This document shows positions 30,721 through 41,273 of a stretch of DNA of 64,000 nt, piece after piece. The stretch lies in NCBI GenBank assembly GCA_014529385.2, contig CM043967.1, forward strand, positions 6,403,001 to 6,467,000, written 5' to 3'. Below the pieces are notes generated by a model. That model saw only the letters and a program-made list of their open reading frames with translations. It was not told the DNA's origin and made no database searches. Source of the DNA: Adiantum capillus-veneris (Eukaryota; Streptophyta; Polypodiopsida; Polypodiales; Pteridaceae). How positions within the stretch are numbered: position 1 is the stretch's first letter; every line of letters begins with the position of its first letter. The position numbers and the translations under genes are program-made.

Positions 30721-32030
30721 ATGGATGATGAGGAGTTTCTTTCTTCTTTGTCACCGCAGCAGAGACAGTGGTACGTGGAGCGTCATCGCTCTGGCGCATC
30801 ATCGCGCGTTCCTACTCCATCTGCATCTCCCTCTATTTCGGAGCATTCGGCGCGCTCCGAAGCTTCGGCGTCGACGAGATGAGCTTCACACTCGTCTAGA
30901 CACCGGCGCTCTAGTGGTGGCGGTGGCGGTTGTTGTGGGGATTCCGCCACCGATGCTTCCACACCGCCTCGTGTTCGACGAGGCTCTTTACCCTCCCCTT
31001 ATTTGCCCGCCCCCACACCAGCCACAGCATCGCCATCTATGCCAGGTTTTTCACGGCTGACTGTTCCTAGCAGCTACACACCTCTACCTACTCCGCCAGG
31101 AGCCACCCCACTCGACACTCCTCGCTTCGGGGCCCAGACGCCGGTGGAGACACCTGACGTCCGTACCCCCATCGACACGCCGCTAGAGACCCCTGCCGGG
31201 ACACCCAGGTTCACGCGTCACCGGCCAGAGGGCTTGCCTTACTCCGTCAACTTCAGCGGCGGCATCATCATGGATGATGACGACAAGAAGGTGATCTCGC
31301 GCATGTGTGGTCTTTGCTCTCAGCTGTTTAGACACTATATACTAAACAAATGGAGTGAAGTACCAAGTGATTTAAAAAACAGATTCATCAGCATACTTCA
31401 TGATGAGTTTCCCGTTCCAACACGGGATCAGCGCTTCAATGAAGACCTGATGAAGATTCGAATGCGCGAATACTGCAAACACAAGCGTTCCGAAGTGCAA
31501 AAAGCAATCAAGCATGGGTGGAACAGGCCAGATTGGCTGGCCAAAGAAGATTGGAAGAATGCGAAGAAAGCAGCGCGCGAGAATCCCGACAAGTGGAAGC
31601 AACAAAAGGATGCAGCCAGAGCGCGAGTAGAGGCAGGGAGCTCGCACCACTTGGGGAGCGGTGGATGGGCATCATTTGAGGCCGATTTTGTAAGTGTTTT
31701 CGCATTGCTCTTTATGTTCGATAGTTTAGGGTTTATGAGTTTTTTAATTCTAACATAATGAATTCTTTGTATGTTTTGACAGTGGTCGATGACAGGACGT
31801 GATCCCACACCGTACGAGCGCGAGTACGCAGGCAGGAAGGGCTTAAATGCCCTGATGGACATTCTCAGTTCTCGCGGCGGCATGGTTAGTATTAGGGTTT
31901 ACTCTTTTCTATTTTTTGTATTGTTTTTTAAATGTCGTTATATGTTTATACTTACTGAAAGCTATCTTATTGTCTTTTTTTGCAGAATCCGACAGATACG
32001 CCGCTTGGACGCGATGAGACGTCTGACTAG
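30721..32030 (+). pseudogene. En/Spm-type second transposon gene (TNPA-like), one nonsense codon
   Basis: Three exons: 30721-31689, 31783-31884 and 31986-32030, each intron GT...AG and phase 0, 371 codons in total. The start codon follows an acceptor-like ATGCAG|GT. The order is a Ser-rich N-terminus (MDDEEFLSSLSPQQRQWYVE), a Thr-Pro-rich linker with many TP pairs (residues about 100-165), and then the conserved domain: GGIIMDDDDKKVISRMCGLC, NKWSEVPSDLKNRFI, RDQRFNEDLMKIRMREYCKH and KRSEVQKAIKHGWNRPDW. This is the plant Ptta/En/Spm transposase family. The only disruption visible is TGA at codon 54 (30880-30882), which could be a CGA-to-TGA change. It would bind the subterminal GCGACGCT motifs. 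Confidence 0.82.
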
Positions 32031-32410
32031 ACGACGTCAGTTTAGCCGTAGCTAGATAGCATTAGTTTAGGGATTCTCATAGCTTATGTATCATGAAACA
32101 GATTTTATACGTCTTTTTGAACCATGTATATTATTACATTTGTCACCGCAGTTTATTTTGCCAATCAATTCTTTATGCCTATGATGTTGTACAATTGTCA
32201 TTATTACATTTGCCAATCAATTCATTTTGCCTATGATGTGTACAATTGTCAATTTTACGCTTGTCAATTTTGCAAACAATGCGTCTTGTGGGTGACTATT
32301 TTGGGTCTATTATCTACCCTTGCACTTTTTTTAAAAGTGAATCAAGTACAATATGGTTGATGGGTGGCAGGGCATTCAATGCCCTGTCACCAAAAAAAAA
32401 TTCTCTCAGG

Positions 32411-32644
32411 CGTCGCTATAACCGTTGCTATTTATGGCTCTGTAGCGTCGCTATGAGCGTCGCTATAGACTTCTGTGTAAACGTCGCTATAATCGTCGCT
32501 ATGAGCGTCTCTATATAGCGACGCCTATAGCGACGCTCTCGTAGCGACGCTATTAGCGACGGTTTTCGCGACGCCGGGGGTTATAAAAACCCAGTGTATT
32601 TCCGTCGCTAACAGCGTCACAAGAGCACACAACCTCTTGTAGTG
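32411..32644. repeat. CACTA right subterminal motif array and terminal repeat
   Basis: Many copies of CGTCGCTAT and its complement in both orientations, followed by the terminal repeat CCTCTTGTAGTG at 32633-32644. Confidence 0.9.
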
Positions 32645-32647
32645 TCA
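32645..32647. repeat. CACTA target-site duplication TCA, right
   Basis: Exact partner of 27243-27245. Confidence 0.85.
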
Positions 32648-33596
32648 GTATGGAATATGAAATATGATATATGGTCAAGGGCTGAGATCCCTCATGGATT
32701 ATGGTTATGATTTTTGATTGTGTAAGCTGGTGTGGCTCTTGTATCTTTTTCTTCAAATATGGTTATTTGTCAAAATGCTGTCAAAATTTTTGCAGCCATG
32801 TTATGTGTGCTATATTGGTTTTGCAAGGATGGATGTGCATCACCCTGAGTTGGGTGGAGTGCTCACCCATGTGAAGTGATTGGATTATGGTTTATGGTTT
32901 TGGATTGGATCATGACGTGGTTTTGATAGTCTATGGTGAACATATAAGGGTCAATATATAGTCTAACTGCTTGGAAAAGATTGTTTGTGCATATAGAAGA
33001 TGCCATTGTGATTGGACGTGTGTGTTATGTTTCTCATGGTAGAGTCGCTAATAACCTACATCGCTTAGCCTTAGACAAAAGGGTCGATGACCTAGGGCTT
33101 TGTTGGATCACGGGTGTTGCCTAGATCTTTTTTTGTTAGGCTCATTTACACGATTAGTGCATCAAGGGTTGCATGAACTGCACGGGTAACGCGTCAGGGA
33201 TCGTGACTTGGCTTTGCTCAAACACCCAATGTTGGGCATCAAAGAGACCTGACGTCTAAACTGGAATGGTTGGTGTTGATACCCTACCACTTGCTGGTAT
33301 TTGGGATCCTTTCAGAGCTCGGGTTCATGGAGGGAAGAGAAGCGGCCTCATCCAATGTTTGGCTCAGAGAGGTATTCTATCTCGCTCTCAAAAAAGTGAA
33401 GTTCTCTATATCCATAGTAGAGTGAAAGTGGATGGGCGGACTGGTCGATCCGTACAAAGGCTCCAGTGCTCTACTAGTCATTTTATATTTTTGATATTAT
33501 GGTAAATCCATATTTTGTTATTGCATTAAGATGTGGTATTAAAAGATCTCTTTAGTCATTCTCATGTGTCTCTGTGCACTTTAATTCATTCTCCAC

Positions 33597-33651
<55 letters not shown>

Positions 33652-33922
33652 TGTAATGTGGTGTACACATATATTCATCTATCACAATGTTATTTTTCTT
33701 GAGTACTCTTTCATTCATATTACCCTTTCAGAGGTAGCACTATCGCTAGGTACCTCTGAATGAAGTCTGGCTCATGTCCTAAACTCCATGCTAGGTCGAG
33801 TGTGTTGAAAAATCTTGCCCTATGTGAACACTTTTCCAACTCTGATGTATATTGAAAATTGTATAAAAGTGTAAATTGTGTATTTTGTGCATAGACCCCT
33901 AGGGGGGGGTATCTCTCATGAG
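32648..33922. other. probable decayed LTR region, no gene
   Basis: No supported coding frame. It ends next to a primer-site-like TATCAGAGCC, so the stretch before that may be LTR sequence of an old retroelement into which the CACTA inserted. It contains a (CT)n tract at 33599-33649. Confidence 0.35.
33599..33649. repeat. (CT)n microsatellite
   Basis: Uninterrupted CT repeat of about 50 bp. Confidence 0.97.
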
Positions 33923-33932
33923 TATCAGAGCC
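33923..33932 (+). promoter_or_regulatory. possible primer-binding site (initiator-Met tRNA type)
   Basis: TATCAGAGCC occurs after a G-rich run and before coding traces at 34159. Plant retroelements commonly have TGGTATCAGAGC here; the first bases differ, so this is a weak call. Confidence 0.35.
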
Positions 33933-34158
33933 ATGCCTAAGTTTATGGGGATAGCATGAAGCCTAATACTAGTCGGGTTACTGCATGATGTTTCAGGAAA
34001 AATATAGTATTCACGATGCATCTATGGGTAACATTGATTGGCGGTACTTGCATGACTTGTATTCTTGTATGGGATTATGTGGTCTTAAGTTATGATGAAG
34101 TGGTTGAAGTGTTCAACAATGGTATTAAGAATTTCTTTGAATTTTTGTTTTGTAGTAG

Positions 34159-34670
34159 CAAATGGCTCTTGAAGTGACATTTGAATGCTTTAGCAAGGGG
34201 AATGAGATTTGGGCCATAGTAATCAACAATATGGCAATGCGATTATCAAGGGATGCAAGGGAACTCTTTTATCTAGAAATTGGGACCAAAGTCTTTGCAA
34301 TGCCATGAAATAAGACTTTCTAGAAGAGAATTTGTCGTAGTTATTTTACTCGTCATGAAGAACCCTTCCATTGGTTCTTTATTTACATCAATGATACTCC
34401 AAAAGATTGGTTTTCCAACCTTAGACTACTTTAACTTAGGATGTGATTGGGTCTAGAAGATATGTACTACTACTTGGCAATGTGCTCATAGATGCTAAGG
34501 ATTGTGGAATTTGCCAAGAAGTTTGAAGCATTTGCAGTTGTCATATGGAAAGAAAATCTAGAAGATAACTCTAGACCACATTTTTGTCTAAGGGAATACC
34601 CAGTCATGAGAGTGAAAAGAGTATTTAGAGATTTGATCCAAAAAATTAGTAATGTTGTGAAGAAACCATA
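34159..34670 (+). pseudogene. decayed retroelement ORF, family not recognised
   Basis: Reading from MALEVTFECFSKGNEIWAIV the frame continues with stops through RDARELFYLEIGTKVFAMP, RHEEPFHWFFIYINDTPKDW and later segments. It lies about 230 bp after the primer-site-like motif, where gag would be expected. No diagnostic motif is visible. Confidence 0.35.
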
Positions 34671-34989
34671 GAAATAAAAATTTGATAAACAAAGAGCATA
34701 GAATCAGTTTTGGTATATATGTATATTAAGACTTTTCTCTCCTTGTCTTGTTTTTAGATGGATCTTCTTAACCGTCTAAATAAACTTTAAAGTGATTTTT
34801 CACGAAATGTATTTTTCAACTATAAAAATAGATTCAATGTTCATTGGAGAGCTGAAGTGGTTTGAGCTTCAAAGGGACTAGATATTTTCTTGTTTCAAAT
34901 ATTTACGTAGCATAGGAATATCGGACCAAAGTGCCTGATAAGTACATGGTCGATCCACAAATTTGGATGAAGGAGAATATTCAGGGGGG

Positions 34990-35545
34990 TGATGTAAAAG
35001 TACAGGGATATGTTCTTTATCCTTGGTATCTTAAAATGTAGCTTGAAAAAGTGGTGGACCTTGAAACCAATAGCCCTTTGTTATATTAAATTGTAGATTA
35101 AACAAAGTTGTGGACTTAGTTTTAAGAGCCAATGCCTAAGGCAAACTATGGGAAATCGTGTTGGAGAAGGGGCTAGACCTGTGATGGATATTGAAATCAA
35201 AATCCCCTTGGTATATTGGAATGTAGTTTGGACAAGTGGTGGACCTTGAAACCACTAGCCCTTTCGCTATATTAAAATGTAGCTTAGACAAAGTTCTGGA
35301 ATTGTTTTTGATGGCCAAGGCCTAAGGCAAACTATTGGAGATAGTGTGAAGAAGGGGTTGGTGGAATTTGAAATCAAAAGCTCCTTGGTATATTAGAATC
35401 AGTGTGGACAAGTGGTGGACCTTGAAACAAATAGCCCTTTGCTATATTAGACTATAGCCTTAGACAAAGTTGTGGACTTGGTTTTAATTGGCCAATGCCT
35501 AAGGCAAACTATTGGAAATAGTGTTGAATAAGGGGTTAGGTTCTT
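34990..35545 (+). repeat. tandem repeat, about 181-bp period
   Basis: GCCTAAGGCAAACTAT recurs at about 35135, 35320 and 35497. Units contain GGACAAGTGGTGGACCTTGA and TATATTAAAATGTAGCTTAG. This is the left end of the larger box-repeat field. Confidence 0.85.
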
Positions 35546-35811
35546 GGGGCCAAAGCATGTATTGGTGGTACCAAAAAGGGGTGTCTTGGACACTCCTTTG
35601 GTAGCACTTTACAAGCCCCATCTTCATGTGTTACATGTAAAATAAACTAGCATGTTATATATCAATGGATAGATTTTTTTATTTAGAATCTAAAAGTATA
35701 GAGTCCAACAAGTTCCAAGTTTTTTTGCAAAAAAAATATCGGTCCCCGCTTTTTTTAAAGGGTACAACCAAAAGGTGTAGAAAGTGGTACCATCAATACA
35801 TGCTTTTACCC
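35546..35811. mobile_element. MITE related to the one at 6.1 kb
   Basis: The left end reads GGGGCCAAAGCATGTATTGG and continues TGGTACCA. The right end, reverse-complemented, reads GGGTAAAAGCATGTATTGAT and continues GGTACCA. The element is about 266 bp and non-coding. It begins with the same GGG(T)RAAAGCATGT pattern as the 6129-6415 element. It interrupts the 181-bp repeat, which resumes after it. No clear target duplication. Confidence 0.6.
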
Positions 35812-35909
35812 TGTGACGGATATTGAAATCAAAAGCCCCTTCATATATAAGAATGTAGCTTGGACAAGTGGTGGACATAAACTCCTCATGCCATTGCCTT
35901 GCCTGGAAA

Positions 35910-35955
35910 TCCCCCCCCCCCCCCCCCCTAAAGAAAAAGAAGAAGAAGAAGGAAA
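35910..35955. repeat. poly-C run and (AAG)n tract
   Basis: An 18-19-base C run is followed directly by an AAGAAG-rich tract. Confidence 0.9.
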
Positions 35956-35959
35956 AATA

Positions 35960-37140
35960 TCGTAGACTTGGTGGACTTTCAGGAGAATGTCGAGTTTTAA
36001 GCTTGTTCTAAATGATTGAATGGATCAATGGTCGATATTTAAAAAAGAATTCCTCTTGCTAAAAAAGTGCAACGAATCGAAAAATTATGCATGTTAAGAC
36101 CACACAACTATAATCATTGTATTTTCAATTGCCTTAACCCAAGGAGTTCACTAAAGTCAATGTAACATAGCACATGGCATCAAACATAAGGGATTTTAAA
36201 TTCTTTTGAACTTACAAAAACATGTGTACATAAGGTGTGTAAGGGGTACATACAGTTTGTTTTGGTGAACAAAGACCATAGGGGTAGTTTTTGATAATAA
36301 ACTCTTAAAAAAAAGTGCATGTAGTAAATGTTTAAGAGTGGTTTTTAGGTCATTATAAACACATGGAAAAATTATAGTTTTTATAACTTTTTATACTCTC
36401 TCTAAACCTCTCTGAGCGTGCCATTTGTATGCCAATTTTGAGCACATTAATGAAAGAATTAAAAAATGTTTTGTATGTACAAAATATAGTACACCTAATG
36501 TAGAACATCTTTGTCTCTTTGAGAGTCAAAGGTTTTGGGCTCCATTTAATGCTCTAAAGTTTAGTGAAAGCAAAACAACGCTTGTATTTTCTTCGCTCTC
36601 TAGAATTTTGAAAATTGCAGGTTAATTTTGGAAGTCAAAACTAAAAAGGTTTGATCTCTCCAAATTTTGCGAGATACTCTCCAAATTCTTGTTAAAATTT
36701 GAGTTACACGCTCTAGGAAAATGCGATTTTTCATGCCTCTCCTTTCTGATTTTATGTTCGATCATGTTTTTTGTCGATTAAAACATGATTTGTGCTTTTT
36801 AAAAGTATTGATCAAAAAATAGAAAGCACAAAAGCATCAATATCAATATTACTATATAGATGGTTTTGTAGTTTATGTGGCATTCTAGTGAGTAGACCCT
36901 ACAGACAAAGAAAGGTGTGCGCACGTAGAACACAAAACACAGAAGAAACACACAAACATCGCATGCAGGTACAACATTTATGCGCGCATAGGGATTGATA
37001 GCACAGATCACTTGCAACGCAAGTACGAGGCCATCATCATGAAAAAGGTACAAAATTGCCATCCCAGAAACAAGAGGCCATCAACATACAAATTTTTGCG
37101 AACGCGTACAGTGAGGAAGACGCAAGAGCTTCCTTAAAGG
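35960..37140. other. no gene recognised
   Basis: Only short frames without motifs. No array boxes are seen in this interval. Confidence 0.4.

Positions 37141-37144
<4 letters not shown>

Positions 37145-37188
<44 letters not shown>
37145..37188. repeat. (CT)n microsatellite
   Basis: Uninterrupted CT repeat. Confidence 0.97.
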
Positions 37189-37190
<2 letters not shown>

Positions 37191-37689
37191 CATGTATACT
37201 TAAAGGTTCTTTGTCATTCTTTCTTGTGTACAAAGATAAAGAGTTTTTTAGCAGAATTTTTGAATGTTATTTACATCCCTAAGTCACTCCCATGTACAAA
37301 GATACACAAATCAGTCAAATCTGTCATTCTTGCTTGCTATCTCTCTTGAAAATTGAAAAATTACATAGTCATAAGATTACTCTCTTGCTATCTTCATCCT
37401 CTTTCCTTTTGCATATATTGATAACACACACCAACATGCAGACGTGTGTTATCTCATCATAATAATCATGCATAATATTCATAGTCATTTACATCTAAAT
37501 TTAGGTGGTATTGTTTGAATTTAGGTTCAAATATGTGATTCAAGGTTAGCCACTTTGAATTTAAGCAGGATAATTAGCTTAAACATGGTTTGAATTTAGG
37601 TAGGATATTTTGAATTTGGGCAGGATAATCACATCTTCTACAAAATGCCTACACCTTTCATCTATAGGTCAATGGACCTTCAATGCAAA

Positions 37690-40600
37690 CCACATATTAT
37701 CTATGTACCCTACCTTGAAGAAGTGGTTGGGAGTTTCTTCTCTCCATGCTCCAATGGATCCTAGCTTCGACAAGTGGTGGACCTTGAAAAAAAATTCCCA
37801 TGTAGAATCAAACCATCATGGGGCTTAGCTTGGACAAATGGTTAAACCTACTTCTCTTTGTATTTCAATGGAGCTTATCTTAGACAAGTGGCTGACCTTT
37901 GATTCTCGCCATGTTCCAATGGAAAATCCTTGATATTGAAAATAGCTAGGGTTTTCCATGATTAGTTGGAGCTTTTCTCTCTTCATGTTTCAATTGATCC
38001 AAGCTTGGACAAGTGGTAGAGATTATCTTCTCTCCATGTCTCAATGATTCTTGAGACCAAACATTCCCATTCCTAATTTAGATAACTAGCTTTCCTTGCA
38101 CCTCTTTCTAGAGGTTAGGCAAGTGTTGGATTTTTGAACTAAATGAACTGCTATCTATGAATCTTAGGTTGGAGAAGTGGTGGAGCTTTTCTTCACACCA
38201 TGTTTCAATAGAGGTTATCTTAGACAAGTGGTGGGTCTTTAAACAAAACTTCCCATGCACAACATATATCTCGTTTTTCCATGTTTCAATAGATCTTAGC
38301 TTCGACAAGTGGTGGACCTTGAAACAAAACTCCCCATGTACACCATATATTTGGTTTCTCCATGTTTCAATAGATCTTAGCTTGGACAAGTGGTGGACCT
38401 TAAAACAAAACTCCCCATGTACAACATATATGTATATGGTTTTTTCACGTTTCAATAAAACATAGATTTGAGAAGTGGTGGAGCTTTTTTCCCTCAATGT
38501 TTCAACAAATCCTAGCTTGGATCAGTGGTGGATCTTAGCTGCTCTCTATTCTTTAATGGAGCCTAGCTTAGACAAGTGGTGGAACTTGGAACCAAAATCC
38601 CATGTAGAATAAAACCATCATTGGGGTTTTCACATTTTAATGGAGCTTGGCTTAGAAAAATGGTTAAACTTGCTTCTCTTTGTTTTTCAATTGATCTTGG
38701 CTAAGACAAGTGGTGGGACTTTTCTTATCCCTATGTTCCAATAGAGCTAATTTTTTTTAAAAAATCCTTGATATTGAAAAAAGCTAGGGGTTTCCAAGGT
38801 TCACCACTTGACCCTAGCTTGGACATTTGGTGGAGCTTGCTTCTCTCCATGTTTCAATTGATTCCAAGCTTGGACAAGTGGTGAAGTTGATCTTCTCTCC
38901 ATGTCTAAATGATTAATGAGACCAAAATCCCCATTCCTAGCTTAGATAATCCTTCCACCTCTCTCTAGAGGTTAGAAAAGTGTTGGATCTTTGAATTAAA
39001 CGAACTACTATCTATGAAGCTTAGATTGGACAAGTGGTGGAGCTTTTCTTCACACCATGTTTCAATAGAGGTTAGCTAAGACAAGTGATGGATATTTAAA
39101 CAAAAAACTACCCACGTACAACATATATTTCTTTTTTTCATGTTTCAATAGATCCTAGCTTGGACAAGTGGTGGACCTTGCCACAAAACTCCCATGTAAA
39201 ATATATATGGTTTTTCCATGTTTCAATAGAGCTTAGCTTGGAAAAGTGGTGGACCTTGAGACAAAACTCTCCATGTACAACATATATATGGTTTTTTCAT
39301 GTTCCAATAAAAATTTGATTTGAGAAGCGGTGGAGTTTTTGGTTGTCAATGTTTCAAGTGATCTTAGCTTGGATGAGTGATGGATCTTAGCTCCTCTCCA
39401 AGCTTGAATGGATCCTAGATTGGATAAGTGGTGGACCTTGGAACCAAAATCCCATGTAGAATAAGATCATCATATGGGGTTTTCATGTTTTTATGGATAT
39501 TATCTTGGAAAAATGATTAAACTTGCTTCTCTTTGTCTTTCAATGGAGCTTGGCCTAGACAAGTGGTGGAGATTTTATTCTCCCCATATTCCAACATGGT
39601 TCAATGAAGCCTAGTTTGGACAATTGCTGGAGATTCCTTATCTCCATGTTTTAATTGATCCAAGCTTAGACAAGTGGTGGAACTTATCTTCTTTTCCTGT
39701 CTCAATGATTCTTGAGACTAAAAATCCCCTCCTAGCTTAGATAACTAGCTTTCCTTCCACCTCTCTCTAGAGGTTAGGAAAGTGTTGGATCTTTGAACTA
39801 AACAAACTACTATCTATGAAGCTTAGGTTGAACAAGTGGTGGAGCTTTTCTTCACGTAATGTTTCAATAGAGATTATCTTAGACAAGTGGTGGATCTTTA
39901 AACAAAACTCCTCACGTAGAGCATATATCTTGTTTCTCCTTGTTTCAATAGATCCTAGTTTGGACAAGTGGTGGACCTTGACACAAAACTCCCCATGTAA
40001 AACATATATCTAGTTTTTCCATATTTCAATAGATCATAGCTTGTACAAGTGGTGGAACTTGAAACAAAACTCTCCATGTACAACATATGTATGGTTTTTC
40101 CATGTTTCAATAAAACTTGGATTTGAGAACTGGTGGAGTTTTTTATTGTCAATGTTTCAACAAATCCTAGCTTGGATGCGTGGTGGCTTAGCTTCTCTAC
40201 ATGCTTCAACGGAGCCTAGCTTGGACAAGTGGTGGACCTTGATCCCATGTAGAGTAAAATCATCATGGGGTTTTTATGTTTTAATAGATATTAGCTTGGA
40301 TAAATGGTTAGATTTTCTTGTCTTTGTCTTTCAATGAAGCTTGGTTTAGACAAGTGGTGGAGCTTTTATTCTCCCCATGTTTCAACATGGTTCAATGAAG
40401 CCTAGTTTGGACAATTGGTGGAGCTTCCTCCTCTTCATGTTTCAATTCATCCAAGCTTGGACAATTTCAATGGATCCTAGCTTGGATGAGTGGTAGCTCT
40501 TAGCTGCTCTCCATTGGAGCCTAGCTTGAAAAATTGGTGGAGCTTGGAACCAAAACCCCATGTGGAATAAAAACATCATGGGTTTTTCATGTTTTAATGG

Positions 40601-41240
40601 ATCTTAGCTTGGACAAATGTTTAAACTTTCTTCTCTTTGTCTTCTGATGGAGCTTGGATTGAGCAATTGGTAGATATTTGTTTCTCCCCATGTTCCAATG
40701 GAGCTAAGTTGACAAAAATAAAATCCTTGACGTTGAAAATAGCTAGGGTTTTCCATGGTTTAATAAAGACTATCTTGGACAACTGGTGGAGCTTGCTTCT
40801 CTCCATATCTCAATTGATGCAAGCTTGGACAAGTGATGGAACTTATATTCTCTCCATGTCCCAATGATTCTTGAGACCAAACATCCCCATTACTAGCTTA
40901 GATAACAAGTGGTAGAGATTGCTTCTCTCCATGTTTCAATCCTAGTTTGGACAAGTGAATTTTTTATTATACAATGATGTATAGGTTAGACACATGGCTA
41001 ATTGTAAGGCCAAATGTTTCGTTCTCCTAAAAAAGATAGGTTGGAAAAGTGGTCAATCTTCTACGATTTCTACATGCCTACATTAGACAACCAGTGCCCT
41101 CCCAACTCTCTATGTTGTTTAGAGTTGAGCATGGACAAGTGGTGGACCTTGTTTCTCTCTTCCCGCTTACTTAACTAGTTTACATACTTACTATATGTAC
41201 TTGCTTGGATCATCTAGCTTGAACTAGTGGTGGAATATGT
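37690..41240 (+). repeat. box-repeat minisatellite array with higher-order units
   Basis: Degenerate units of about 80-90 bp, each built on (C)TTGGACAAGTGGTGGACCTT and CTCCATGTTTCAATGGA-like parts. Perfect 20-mers TGGACAAGTGGTGGACCTTG occur at 39161, 39961, 40222 and 41132. A higher-order period of about 0.8 kb is visible: GAGGTTAG-AAGTGTTGGAT occurs at 38111, 38968 and 39770 with the same series of following units. The intervening sequence is much more variable than the box. Apparent ORFs (for example 38108-38497 on the minus strand) are repeats of the unit and not genes. Confidence 0.9.
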
Positions 41241-41273
41241 ATTATAATAAGAATTGATTTTTTTTTGTTTCAG

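Larger units (their letters stand above)
27246..32644 (+). mobile_element. CACTA (En/Spm) DNA transposon, internally deleted, with captured host gene
   Basis: Perfect 12-bp terminal inverted repeats (CACTACAAGAGG ... CCTCTTGTAGTG) are flanked by 3-bp TCA duplications, the CACTA signature. Both subterminal regions hold many GCGACGCTA-type motifs in both orientations (27266-27365 and 32411-32620), the usual binding sites for the accessory protein. Inside are a TnpD gene lacking its catalytic middle, a nearly complete second gene of the plant En/Spm type, microsatellites, and a host-like HMA gene fragment at 28321-28680. It is 5.4 kb and cannot supply its own transposase, but its ends look fit for mobilisation in trans. 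Confidence 0.95.

Noticed and set aside
38108-38497. 129-codon minus-strand ORF with repeated EFCFKVHHLSKLRSIET
   Set aside because: It is the box-repeat unit read in frame; the apparent protein repeats follow from DNA repeats of matching period, with stops in neighbouring units.
37690-41240. CRISPR-like alternation of repeats and spacers
   Set aside because: Units are degenerate, spacers are themselves related, unit length is not constant, no cas genes exist and the DNA is plant nuclear.
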